Positions 29,756 through 36,442 of a stretch of DNA of 45,028 nucleotides are shown piece by piece. This DNA comes from a virus. The notes beneath the pieces were generated by a model, which was not told the DNA's origin, did no database searches, and was given only the letters and a program-made list of their open reading frames with translations. The translations under genes were made by a program, and so were the position numbers. Position 1 is the stretch's first letter. Each line of letters opens with the position of its first letter. The stretch lies in the IMG/VR virus record IMGVR_UViG_3300024346_004842, positions 1-45,028 of that record; one strand, written 5' to 3'.

Positions 29756-30643
29756 ATGAGTTTTGAACTACAAAAAGAACAGTTAGCACAGCTAATTCCA
29801 GGTAATAAAGATGTTGACTCTTGGCACACAGCACTAGTTGCTATTATGCCTAAGTACGATATAAACACTGCAAGACGTGCAGCACATTTTATAAGCCAAT
29901 GTGCCCATGAAAGTAATAACTTTCGTAGTTTATCTGAAAACTTAAATTATAGCGAAAAATCACTTAATGCTGTATTTGGTAGATACTTTGGAACAGGCGT
30001 TCATCCAGCAGGACATACAAGACGTAATGCTGCTGAGTACGCTCGTAATCCAGAAAAAATTGCAAACTATGTATACATGGACGAGTTTCGTAAATACAAA
30101 ATGGGCAATACAAATGACGGCGATGGTTGGTTATTTAGAGGACGTGGACTAAAGCAATTAACAGGACGTGAAAACTATACACGTTTTGGTAAAACAGTTG
30201 ACATGACAGCAGAACAAGCTGCTGAATATGTTGCAACACCAAAAGGTGCTGTTGAATCAGCATGTTGGTTCTGGGACGCAAACAAATTAAATTCAATTGC
30301 TGATACTGATGACGTTGTAAAAATGACTAAGAAGATTAATGGTGGTAACATTGGTCTTGAGTCTCGTCAACAACGCTATTCAAAAGCAATGGAAGTATTT
30401 GGTAGTCCAGTAAGTATTGTAGAAGATGCCGGCAATGATGACTTTGATGTAGATGACATTGGTGTACTACGTAAAGGCTGTCGTGGCGAAGGTGTTAAAA
30501 TGATGCAAGAAGCACTAGGTGTAGGAGCAGACGGAGTGTTTGGTCCTGGTACAGAACGTGCATTAAAAGAGTGGCAAGCAAGCAAAGGCCTTACAGTAGA
30601 TGGTATTGCTGGACCTGCAACACTCGGAGAACTTTTAGGGTAG
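29756..30643 (+). CDS. GH19-type endolysin with peptidoglycan-binding domain
   Basis: 295 aa. Residues 1-215 are a glycoside hydrolase 19/chitinase-like lysozyme: HFISQCAHESNNFRSLSENL with candidate catalytic Glu52, NYVYMDEFRKYKMGN, GDGWLFRGRGLKQLTGRENY and ACWFWDANKLN. Residues about 228-293 are a PG_binding_1 domain (LRKGCRGEGVKMMQEALGVG, ADGVFGPGTERALKEWQ, GLTVDGIAGPATL). There is no signal peptide, so release needs a holin. It cleaves murein glycan strands at lysis. It precedes the ACP-like gene and the spanins. Confidence 0.9.
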   Translation: MSFELQKEQLAQLIPGNKDVDSWHTALVAIMPKYDINTARRAAHFISQCAHESNNFRSLSENLNYSEKSLNAVFGRYFGTGVHPAGHTRRNAAEYARNPEKIANYVYMDEFRKYKMGNTNDGDGWLFRGRGLKQLTGRENYTRFGKTVDMTAEQAAEYVATPKGAVESACWFWDANKLNSIADTDDVVKMTKKINGGNIGLESRQQRYSKAMEVFGSPVSIVEDAGNDDFDVDDIGVLRKGCRGEGVKMMQEALGVGADGVFGPGTERALKEWQASKGLTVDGIAGPATLGELLG

Positions 30644-30649
30644 GAAACT

Positions 30650-30877
30650 ATGTGGAAAGAACAAGTTATGGAAGTACTGAAAGGTCATTTCGGTACTAAA
30701 AAAGAGATCACTGAATCAAGTCACTTCTTAGATGACTTAGATGGTGACGATTTTGATATTGTAGATGTTACTGTACAGGTATGCGAAAAGTTAGATATTA
30801 ATATACCTGAAGAAGAAACATTTGAACTAGAGACTGTGCAAGATTTATTAGACGCTGTGGAGAAACACGTTGTTTAG
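30650..30877 (+). CDS. Acyl-carrier-protein-like protein lacking the carrier Ser
   Basis: 75 aa, four-helix ACP layout: VMEVLKGHFG, SSHFLDDLDGDDFDIVDVTV, KLDINIPEEETFEL, TVQDLLDAVEKHV. In true ACP the motif is DSL; here it is Asp33-Asp34-Phe35 (codon GAT at 30749), so Ser36 is Asp and no phosphopantetheine can be attached. Acidic surface and helix II pattern are kept. It may act as a structural ACP mimic binding host ACP partners (fatty acid enzymes, SpoT, IscS). It lies between endolysin and i-spanin and about 0.8 kb before iscS. Confidence 0.75.
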   Translation: MWKEQVMEVLKGHFGTKKEITESSHFLDDLDGDDFDIVDVTVQVCEKLDINIPEEETFELETVQDLLDAVEKHVV

Positions 30878-31355
30878 TAGTTTGCGTATAGCATTAATAT
30901 TAGTAGTGTTGGCAAGTGCCGGCGGTGGTATTTTATATGTTAAGAAATTACAAAATGATCTTGACACAGCAAAAGGAAATATCATTAAACTTGAAGATGG
31001 TATTAACGAACAAAAGGCTGTAATTGCACAACAAGAAGCAGACTTTGAAGCCATTACTAGTATACGCAATGACCTTGAAGATGTAAATAGAATGTTAGAG
31101 ACAGCAAATAGAAACTTAAATGAAAAATTTAACAAACTAAATGCTTCCGGCGAAAGAAGAGACATTGGTGCATTGTCAACATCAAGACCAAAGTCAATAG
31201 AAAGAATATTAAATAAAGATGAAGTTAATGAAAGACGTTGTTTTGAAATTATACAAGGTGCTGAATTAACTGAAGAGGAACTAAATGCTACAAAGAAGTC
31301 AAAGATCAATACTGTTTGTCCTGAGCTTGCTAATCCTAACTACATTACTTACTAG
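30870..31355 (+). CDS. Rz: i-spanin (Rz-like)
   Basis: 161 aa starting at TTG 30870, overlapping the ACP-like gene by 8 bases. One N-terminal membrane helix (LRIALILVVLASAGGGILYV) is followed by a long periplasmic coiled coil (QNDLDTAKGNIIKLEDGINE to about residue 90) and a soluble end with ERRCFEIIQGAELTEEEL. This is the Rz inner-membrane spanin layout. Paired with the o-spanin it fuses inner and outer membranes in the last step of lysis of Gram-negative hosts. The end overlaps the next gene in another frame. Confidence 0.8.
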   Translation: MFSSLRIALILVVLASAGGGILYVKKLQNDLDTAKGNIIKLEDGINEQKAVIAQQEADFEAITSIRNDLEDVNRMLETANRNLNEKFNKLNASGERRDIGALSTSRPKSIERILNKDEVNERRCFEIIQGAELTEEELNATKKSKINTVCPELANPNYITY

Positions 31356-31671
31356 TTGTAGTACGATTCAGCCATTAGAAGTTTTTAAGACAGAAGTAGA
31401 AAGACGACCTCTTAACCTCCCATTACCTGCACCAGCGGAATTAGAACAAATTCGTTGGATAATAATTAATAGAGAAAATGCAGAAGAAGTATTTACAGAC
31501 TTAGAAAGCAAAAACATTGATCCTGTTATAATAGGATTAACAGACGAAGACTACGAAAACTTCAGAAAAAACTATGCACAAATACGTGCATACATGATCA
31601 AACAAAACAAAATCATCGACGCTTACAAAGAGTACTACGAAAGTGAGCAAGAGGTTGACAACGACGAATAG
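31285..31671 (+). CDS. Rz1: o-spanin lipoprotein (Rz1-like)
   Basis: 128 aa starting inside the i-spanin gene in a different frame (71-base overlap), the usual Rz/Rz1 arrangement. A signal peptide (SILFVLSLLILTTL) ends in a lipobox LTSC with Cys25, so the mature protein would be an outer-membrane lipoprotein. The mature part has Pro-rich LNLPLPAPAELEQ and a charged helical end. It is longer than lambda Rz1 (60 aa), as in some other myoviruses. Confidence 0.78.
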   Translation: MLQRSQRSILFVLSLLILTTLLTSCSTIQPLEVFKTEVERRPLNLPLPAPAELEQIRWIIINRENAEEVFTDLESKNIDPVIIGLTDEDYENFRKNYAQIRAYMIKQNKIIDAYKEYYESEQEVDNDE

Positions 31672-31683
31672 TTTTGTTATAAT
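31655..31683 (+). promoter_or_regulatory. Sigma70 promoter TTGACA-17-TATAAT (iscS)
   Basis: Perfect -35 (31655-31660) and -10 (31678-31683) with a 17-base spacer, overlapping the end of the o-spanin gene. It gives the iscS-iscU operon independent, host-polymerase-driven expression. The leader is about 13 bases with no strong ribosome site. Confidence 0.82.
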
Positions 31684-31703
31684 AGACTAATAACTGAAAA
31701 TTT

Positions 31704-32921
31704 ATGAAAAGAATATATTTAGATTACGCCTCAACTACTCCGTGTGATCCTAGTGTTGCAAACTTAATGGGAAAATTTCTTACCTTTGACGGTGAGTTTG
31801 GAAACCCTGCAAGTAGAAGTCACAGTTTTGGTTGGGAAGCTGATCAAGCAATTGACACAGCACGTCAACAAGTTGCAGACCTTATAGGTGCTGACCCAAG
31901 AGAAATTACTTTTACAAGTGGTGCTACCGAAGCAGATAACCTTGCTATCAAAGGCACAGCACAATTTTACGAAACAAATGGTAAACATATTGTTACAAGT
32001 AAAATAGAACACAAAGCAGTACTTGACCCTTGTAGAGAACTTGAACGTGATGGTTTTGAAATTACATATCTTGAACCTAACGAAGATGGTATAATCACAG
32101 CAGACATGATTGCTGAAGCAATTAGAGAAGATACAATACTGGTTAGCATTATGTATATCAACAATGAGCTTGGTACACTTAACGACATAGAAGGTATTGG
32201 TAAGTTATGCTTTGATAAGAAAATTGTATTTCATGTAGATGCTGCACAAGCTACAGGTAAAGTTAAAATCAATCTAGAAGAACTTCCTGTAAATTTAATG
32301 AGCTTGTCTGCACATAAAACTTATGGTCCTAAAGGTATAGGAGCATTATACATTCGACGTAAGCCACGTTCAAGAATAAGAGCGCAAATGCACGGTGGTG
32401 GACACGAAAGAGGCAATAGAAGCGGTACATTACCTACACATCAAATTGTAGGAATGGGCGAAGCATATAGAATTGCTAAAGAAAGATTTGAACAAGACAA
32501 AGCTCATGTAGATATGTTACATGATCGTTTGTTAGAAAGAGTCAACGAAGTTGATGAAGTATATTTAAACGGAAGTCTTAATCATAAAGTTAAAAACATT
32601 CTTAATGTTAGTTTTAACTTTATTGAAGGCGAAAGTTTGATTATGGCTTTAGAAAATGTTGCTGTTAGTAGTGGCAGTGCTTGTACAAGTGCAACACTAG
32701 AACCAAGTTATGTATTACGTGCATTAGGTAGAGCAGATGAACTAGCACACAGTAGTATACGATTTAGTTTTGGAAGACAAACTACAATTGAAGATATTGA
32801 TCAAACAGCAGACACATTATTAGATGTAGTTGAAAAACTACGACAACTATCACCACTATGGGACATGTACCAAGACGGCGTAGACATGGAAGCGTTTAAT
32901 TGGGACGAGTACATGCATTAA
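31704..32921 (+). CDS. iscS: Cysteine desulfurase IscS
   Basis: 405 aa, full length for group I IscS (E. coli 404). Landmarks: [12 protein letters not shown] start; [52 protein letters not shown] Lys205 in [38 protein letters not shown]; catalytic Cys327 in [28 protein letters not shown]. It takes sulfur from cysteine as a persulfide and gives it to IscU or thiolation enzymes. The C-terminus keeps the acidic IscU-docking tail. It is the first gene behind a consensus sigma70 promoter, with iscU nine bases downstream. Base composition matches the neighbours. Confidence 0.96.
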   Translation: MKRIYLDYASTTPCDPSVANLMGKFLTFDGEFGNPASRSHSFGWEADQAIDTARQQVADLIGADPREITFTSGATEADNLAIKGTAQFYETNGKHIVTSKIEHKAVLDPCRELERDGFEITYLEPNEDGIITADMIAEAIREDTILVSIMYINNELGTLNDIEGIGKLCFDKKIVFHVDAAQATGKVKINLEELPVNLMSLSAHKTYGPKGIGALYIRRKPRSRIRAQMHGGGHERGNRSGTLPTHQIVGMGEAYRIAKERFEQDKAHVDMLHDRLLERVNEVDEVYLNGSLNHKVKNILNVSFNFIEGESLIMALENVAVSSGSACTSATLEPSYVLRALGRADELAHSSIRFSFGRQTTIEDIDQTADTLLDVVEKLRQLSPLWDMYQDGVDMEAFNWDEYMH

Positions 32922-32930
32922 GGAATTATT

Positions 32931-33356
32931 ATGGCATATTCAGAAGAAGTAACAAAAAGATTTAAAGGTGTATTATCAAATCCAGAAGGGTTTAATGTAG
33001 GCAAGTTTGATCCAAAAGATCCTAAAGTAGCAACAGGTATGTCTGGTGCGCCAGCATGTGGTGACGTAATGCGTCTACAACTTAAACTAGATGAAGATGA
33101 CCGCATTGAAGATGTAGTTTTCAAAACATACGGTTGCGGTAGTGCTATAGCAAGTTCAACAATGTTTGTTGAAATGCTTAAAGGTAAAACTGTAGAGGAA
33201 GCAAGACAAATTAAAGATAAAGATATTGCAGAAGCATTAGACTTACCGCCAATCAAAATACACTGTTCTGTACTAGCAGAAGATTCAATCAAAAAAGCTA
33301 TTAACGACTGGGATAGCAAAAGAGAAAAAAGACAACACAACGGAGGACCCAAATAA
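32931..33356 (+). CDS. iscU: Iron-sulfur cluster scaffold IscU
   Basis: 141 aa. All IscU active residues are present: Cys43 and Asp45 in GAPACGDVMRLQL, Cys69 in TYGCGSAIASST, and His111-Cys112 in KIHCSVLAED. LPPIK at 105-109 corresponds to the LPPVK motif bound by HscA. It builds [2Fe-2S] clusters from sulfur delivered by IscS. The N-terminus replaces the usual VxDHYExPRNVG with a shorter VTKRFKGVLSNPEGFNVGKF. It has AAGGAATT as ribosome site and TAATG coupling to the next small gene. HscA and HscB are not in the window. Confidence 0.95.
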   Translation: MAYSEEVTKRFKGVLSNPEGFNVGKFDPKDPKVATGMSGAPACGDVMRLQLKLDEDDRIEDVVFKTYGCGSAIASSTMFVEMLKGKTVEEARQIKDKDIAEALDLPPIKIHCSVLAEDSIKKAINDWDSKREKRQHNGGPK

Positions 33357-33544
33357 TGCCAGAAAAATTTAGACCATCAGCAACTGTTAGAGATAAAGCA
33401 ACAGGCAAAAACAAATCAGAACATTTTTATTTAAAGTCTACTCCGAAGCAAGAACTGTTGGACTACTTAGAAAATAATAATGCAAGACCTAAAATAAAAG
33501 TTAAAGTAAAAAGAGAACTTGTACGCAGAGGTCATGCATGTTAG
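33356..33544 (+). CDS. Small conserved basic phage protein
   Basis: 62 aa (KFRPSATVRDKATGKNKSEH, then FYLKSTPKQELLDYLENNN and a basic KIKVKVKRELVRRG end). The sequence looks conserved in T4-like marine phages: a beta start and a helix. TAATG-coupled after iscU. Function unknown; being in the isc operon it might be nucleic-acid-binding or simply a passenger. Confidence 0.65.
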   Translation: MPEKFRPSATVRDKATGKNKSEHFYLKSTPKQELLDYLENNNARPKIKVKVKRELVRRGHAC

Positions 33545-33732
33545 AGATACTCGGTATTACATTTATCTTGTTTATAGCCTTAACTAGTTTTGTAGCATTG
33601 TTATATTGCTTGTTTGATTTACTATATAGCAAAACAGGCGGAACTAAAGGACTTGCAGAAGTACCTTTCACTAGTCCAATCAGCGGCAAAGTTCGCACAG
33701 CCAAAATATCACGCCAGGATCATATAGTATGA
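33538..33732 (+). CDS. Small membrane protein
   Basis: 64 aa with one N-terminal membrane helix (ILGITFILFIALTSFVALLY) and a cytoplasmic basic tail (SGKVRTAKISRQDHIV). It overlaps its neighbours by 7 and 4 bases, so it is the fourth gene of the iscS operon. No homology recognised. Confidence 0.6.
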   Translation: MLEILGITFILFIALTSFVALLYCLFDLLYSKTGGTKGLAEVPFTSPISGKVRTAKISRQDHIV

Positions 33733-33830
33733 TCAATTGGCTTAGTGATCTACTAGGCCGTTGGTTAGAACGTTCGTGGCAACGCAAAGCAAACAAGTTT
33801 CAAAAAAATTATCCCCGTTACCGAAAGTAA
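33729..33830 (+). CDS. 33-aa basic peptide gene
   Basis: ATGA-coupled to the membrane protein. The product is Trp- and Arg-rich (INWLSDLLGRWLERSWQRKA then KFQKNYPRYRK), an amphipathic cationic helix. It is the last gene before the weak terminator. Size makes it uncertain, but the tight coupling supports translation. Confidence 0.45.
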   Translation: MINWLSDLLGRWLERSWQRKANKFQKNYPRYRK

Positions 33831-33840
33831 CACCTTTTTT
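33817..33840 (+). terminator. Candidate rho-independent terminator
   Basis: GTTAC-CGAAA-GTAAC (33817-33831) is followed by ACC and six T residues. The stem is only 5 bp, so it is weak, but it lies exactly at the end of the isc operon and before the next promoters. Confidence 0.4.
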
Positions 33841-33849
33841 ATTCATTTA

Positions 33850-33857
33850 GATAAATA
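33850..33857 (+). promoter_or_regulatory. Late promoter motif GATAAATA
   Basis: GATAAATATGG lies four bases before the -35 box of the following sigma70 promoter, giving the small membrane-protein cluster both a late-type and an early-type start. Confidence 0.55.
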
Positions 33858-33860
33858 TGG

Positions 33861-33889
33861 TTGACTTACAAAGGGTTGTAAGTTATAAT
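33861..33889 (+). promoter_or_regulatory. Sigma70 promoter with palindromic spacer (possible operator)
   Basis: TTGACT (33861-33866), 17-base spacer, TATAAT (33884-33889). A perfect 8-bp inverted repeat ACTTACAA-AGGG-TTGTAAGT (33864-33883) fills the spacer and touches both boxes. It could be a repressor operator or a hairpin in transcripts entering from upstream. Transcription would start about 33896, eight bases before ATG 33904. Confidence 0.7.
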
Positions 33890-33903
33890 TATATTTTTAC
33901 AGC

Positions 33904-34011
33904 ATGAAACCTCCAAAGATAGACATAGAATCTTTTCGAGACGCACTCGAAGTGAGCGGTCTTACGATGATTTTTGCATTATCTTTGCTGGGAGTAAACA
34001 CACACATATAG
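33904..34011 (+). CDS. 35-aa peptide with hydrophobic end
   Basis: First possible gene behind the palindromic promoter. The product begins MKPPKIDIESFRDALEVSGL and ends in a short hydrophobic LTMIFALSLLGV stretch. No ribosome site; the leader is about 8 bases. Support is positional, since it fills the space and precedes three similar small genes. Confidence 0.4.
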   Translation: MKPPKIDIESFRDALEVSGLTMIFALSLLGVNTHI

Positions 34012-34025
34012 AAGAAGAAAGACAC

Positions 34026-34163
34026 ATGACACAGATGATTTTAAAATTGAAAGAAGACGAAAGGGTATGCAGAGTTTGCGACCTTATTCAAGGACTGTTC
34101 TTAGTAACATTTCCTATTGCATTACCGTTCTTTATAATGATGGCCTCAAGCAGGTACTATTAA
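34026..34163 (+). CDS. 45-aa membrane peptide
   Basis: Charged N-terminus with CRVC (residues 15-18), then one membrane helix (LFLVTFPIALPFFIMMA) and an SSRYY end. A GAAGAAGAAAG purine stretch precedes the ATG. One base separates it from the next gene. Function unknown. Confidence 0.5.
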   Translation: MTQMILKLKEDERVCRVCDLIQGLFLVTFPIALPFFIMMASSRYY

Positions 34164-34164
34164 A

Positions 34165-34341
34165 ATGAAGAACTATAGTAACGCAACACCCGAACAAGTA
34201 AAACAATGGCACGAAGAAGACTACTGGATGAAGATGGACTATAATCCGCTAGTTATGTTTGTTGTAATACCTACAATAATACAGGTAATGGCATTGGCAT
34301 TTATGTTTGGCGTAATGGCTATTAATGATTGGATTCTTTAG
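34165..34341 (+). CDS. 58-aa membrane protein
   Basis: A 28-residue charged N-terminus (TPEQVKQWHEEDYWMKMDYN) followed by a membrane helix (LVMFVVIPTIIQVMALAFMF). It follows the previous stop by one base and overlaps the next gene by 17 bases. Likely a small inner-membrane protein made with its neighbours. Function unknown. Confidence 0.55.
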   Translation: MKNYSNATPEQVKQWHEEDYWMKMDYNPLVMFVVIPTIIQVMALAFMFGVMAINDWIL

Positions 34342-34489
34342 AGCTGTACTTAAAACAGTAATCGGTGTAGGACGCATTGAAGACATTACTGTTACACCTC
34401 TTAACATAGTTTTATTCGCTTTTGGAGTACTAACAGTATTCTTAGGCACCATTACGGCATTGCTTTTACTAGCCAGTTTGTTCATATAA
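34325..34489 (+). CDS. 54-aa two-helix membrane protein
   Basis: An amphipathic start (GFFRAVLKTVIGVGRIEDIT) and a long hydrophobic segment (LNIVLFAFGVLTVFLGTITA and LLLLASLFI). It starts inside the previous gene. This is the fourth member of the small membrane-protein cluster and might form a pore or alter the host membrane. Confidence 0.55.
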   Translation: MIGFFRAVLKTVIGVGRIEDITVTPLNIVLFAFGVLTVFLGTITALLLLASLFI

Positions 34490-34492
34490 TAG

Positions 34493-34500
34493 CATAAATA
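34493..34500 (+). promoter_or_regulatory. Late promoter motif CATAAATA
   Basis: GCATAAATACTAG precedes ATG 34527. A short CTAG...CTAG repeat and a GAGGG ribosome site follow in the leader. Confidence 0.6.
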
Positions 34501-34526
34501 CTAGTAATTAAACTAGAGGGTATATT

Positions 34527-34808
34527 ATGTGGGAAATGATTGAACAAATGGCGAGCAATCGCTTATGGATTTATACAGCACTAGCAGGATCTGTATTCGG
34601 TGCAGGATTTTTGTTTTGGTTTAAAGATACAAAAATGGCATCATGGGCTGTAACAAAGTTTGATTCTATTTTAGAGTACCTAGCAGTACGTTGGGGATGG
34701 ACATGGTTACAAAATGATCCAAATGCTTGGCGTGTAAAATATCCAAAAATAACATCTAAAATAGATGAGCTTGAAAAGCGTATTAAACATCTCGAGGGGA
34801 AAAGATAA
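34527..34808 (+). CDS. Membrane-anchored protein with C-terminal helix
   Basis: 93 aa: a membrane helix at 12-32 (LWIYTALAGSVFGAGFLFWF), an aromatic segment (RWGWTWLQNDPNAWRVKYPK) and a charged coiled-coil end (ITSKIDELEKRIKHLEG). It is TAATG-coupled to the holin candidate. Possibly a holin partner (antiholin-like) or virion membrane-contact protein; this is inference from layout. Confidence 0.6.
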   Translation: MWEMIEQMASNRLWIYTALAGSVFGAGFLFWFKDTKMASWAVTKFDSILEYLAVRWGWTWLQNDPNAWRVKYPKITSKIDELEKRIKHLEGKR

Positions 34809-35101
34809 TGAGCGACGAAATTCAAACAAAAAAAGTTAATATTGAACTAGAAGTAGATACTAATACTGTAGACAGTTCTAAAAATAGATTCCAAGGATGG
34901 ATTGATATGGCAAAGGCTGTAGACGCCTGGAGAATTTTTCCACGTTTATTTTTAACAGTTTATATTATATTACTATACAAATGTGTAATTTGGTATATGA
35001 ACTTAGGTGCTCCTACAATGGAACAATCAGGATTAATTAGTATTGTTGTTGGTGCAGGCGCAGCATGGTTTGGTTTATACACCGGAACTAGCAAGAAGTA
35101 A
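34808..35101 (+). CDS. Putative holin (two membrane helices)
   Basis: 97 aa: 45 charged residues, then helix 1 (IFPRLFLTVYIILLYKCVIW) and helix 2 (GLISIVVGAGAAWFGLYTGT) with a short SKK tail. Two-helix topology, size and late transcription fit phage holins. The pattern also appears in T4-like marine phages next to lysis or chaperone genes. It is not adjacent to the endolysin (4 kb away), so another small membrane protein could be the true holin. Confidence 0.5.
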   Translation: MSDEIQTKKVNIELEVDTNTVDSSKNRFQGWIDMAKAVDAWRIFPRLFLTVYIILLYKCVIWYMNLGAPTMEQSGLISIVVGAGAAWFGLYTGTSKK

Positions 35102-35124
35102 CATAATAACAAATAAGTACTAGT

Positions 35125-35952
35125 ATGGACTATTATAACATACTAGGTGTTCCAAAAGGCGCTTCTGCCAAAGAACTTAAACAAGCATACAAAAAGAAAA
35201 GTATGCAACATCATCCCGACAGGGGTGGTGACGAAGAAGAGTTCAAAAAAATAAACGAAGCATACGCAACACTTAAAGATCCGCAAAAGAGAGCAGGGTA
35301 TGATAATCCTAGTCCTTTTGGCGGAGGTAGATCACAGGGGTTTGGCGGCGGTGGACATGCCGGATTTGAAAATATTAATGATGTTTTCAACAATATGTTT
35401 AATGGAGGATTTCAGCCTAGAGGAAATATGGATGTAACCTTAGGCATTAAGTTAACACTAGAAGAATCTTTTAAAGGTAAAAGTTTAATTGCTAATTATC
35501 AATTAAACACAGGCAAGCAAGAAACAGTTACTATTGAGGTTCCTAAAGGTGCAAAGGACGGAGATACAATTAGATATCAAGGTCTTGGCAATGAGTTTCC
35601 TGGAAGAGGCAGAGGGAATTTAAACTGTAGAGTACAAATACAACCGCATAGACTTTATAGACGCGACGGTGACAACTTGTATACTCTACACAAAGTAGAT
35701 GCACTAGGCATGATTACCGGATGTAAAACTATAGTACAAACAATAGACGGTCGTAAGTTAGAACTAAAGATACCTAAAGGCACACAGAATCAAACGACAT
35801 TTAATATTACAGATAACGGCATGCCTAATATAAACAGTGGCAGACGTGGAAACTTATATATAACTATAGAAGCTGAAATATTCCAAACAGACAGTAACGA
35901 ACTGTTAGAGTTAATTAGACAAATAAATGAGAAAAGAAATGAAATTAGTTAA
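35125..35952 (+). CDS. dnaJ: DnaJ/CbpA-like J-domain co-chaperone
   Basis: 275 aa. J-domain at 1-65 with HPD at 30-32 (MQHHPDRGG), a Gly/Phe-rich linker ([17 protein letters not shown]), then the two beta-sandwich C-terminal substrate domains ([42 protein letters not shown]). The Cys-rich zinc domain is absent, making it type B (CbpA-like). It recruits host DnaK. It is not HscB-like, so it is not a dedicated Fe-S chaperone by sequence. Weak start context: no ribosome site. It overlaps the deformylase gene by 26 bases. Confidence 0.9.
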   Translation: MDYYNILGVPKGASAKELKQAYKKKSMQHHPDRGGDEEEFKKINEAYATLKDPQKRAGYDNPSPFGGGRSQGFGGGGHAGFENINDVFNNMFNGGFQPRGNMDVTLGIKLTLEESFKGKSLIANYQLNTGKQETVTIEVPKGAKDGDTIRYQGLGNEFPGRGRGNLNCRVQIQPHRLYRRDGDNLYTLHKVDALGMITGCKTIVQTIDGRKLELKIPKGTQNQTTFNITDNGMPNINSGRRGNLYITIEAEIFQTDSNELLELIRQINEKRNEIS

Positions 35953-36442
35953 AAGTCCGGACCCTTGGTTAGAAAAAGTAGTAAAAGAATTTGACTTCGA
36001 TGCATTAGATGCTAAATCTATTGCACAAGAAATGATTAATCTTATGACTGCCGAAGGTGGTATTGGACTTAGTGCAAACCAGGTTGCATTAGATGCACAA
36101 ATTTTAGTAATGAAACCTCATCTATTAGAAAACAAAGAACCGTTTGCTATGATTAATCCAGTTATTGAAAGTGTAACTATTAATATGGAAAACATGCCCG
36201 AAGGGTGTTTAAGTTTTCCAGGTTTAATATTATCGGTAAAACGTCCACGTGGAATTATAGTTAAATACCTTGACATAGATTCTAAAGAGTGTATAATAGA
36301 ACTATACGATTTAGATGCTAGATGTTTTTTACACGAATATGATCACTTACAAGGGATCGAGTTTATAGACAGAGTATCTAAGTTGAAATTAGATTTTGCA
36401 AAGAAAAAAATGAGAAAACAGAGGAAGAAACAATATGGTTGA
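35927..36442 (+). CDS. def: Peptide deformylase
   Basis: 171 aa with all three motifs: GIGLSANQ (45-52), EGCLS with metal Cys94, and HEYDH with His136, Glu137 and His140. It removes N-formyl groups from new proteins. Phage deformylases are known from marine phages and are thought to keep nascent chain processing going late in infection. The start may be ATG 35927 or 35939; the first gives more overlap with dnaJ. It overlaps clpA by 8 bases. The C-terminus is a basic tail. Confidence 0.93.
   Translation: MRKEMKLVKSPDPWLEKVVKEFDFDALDAKSIAQEMINLMTAEGGIGLSANQVALDAQILVMKPHLLENKEPFAMINPVIESVTINMENMPEGCLSFPGLILSVKRPRGIIVKYLDIDSKECIIELYDLDARCFLHEYDHLQGIEFIDRVSKLKLDFAKKKMRKQRKKQYG

Noticed and set aside
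33732-34527. tRNA or small RNA genes in the region with few long frames
   Set aside because: No cloverleaf with a TTCRA-type arm was seen; the space is filled by small overlapping coding frames and promoters.
35108-35115. AACAAATA before dnaJ as a late promoter
   Set aside because: The T at position 3 of TATAAATA is C here and no other support exists; dnaJ can be read from the promoter at 34493.
35125-35952. Reading the J-domain protein as HscB, the Fe-S co-chaperone
   Set aside because: It has a Gly/Phe linker and DnaJ/CbpA-type beta domains, not the HscB C-terminal helical bundle.
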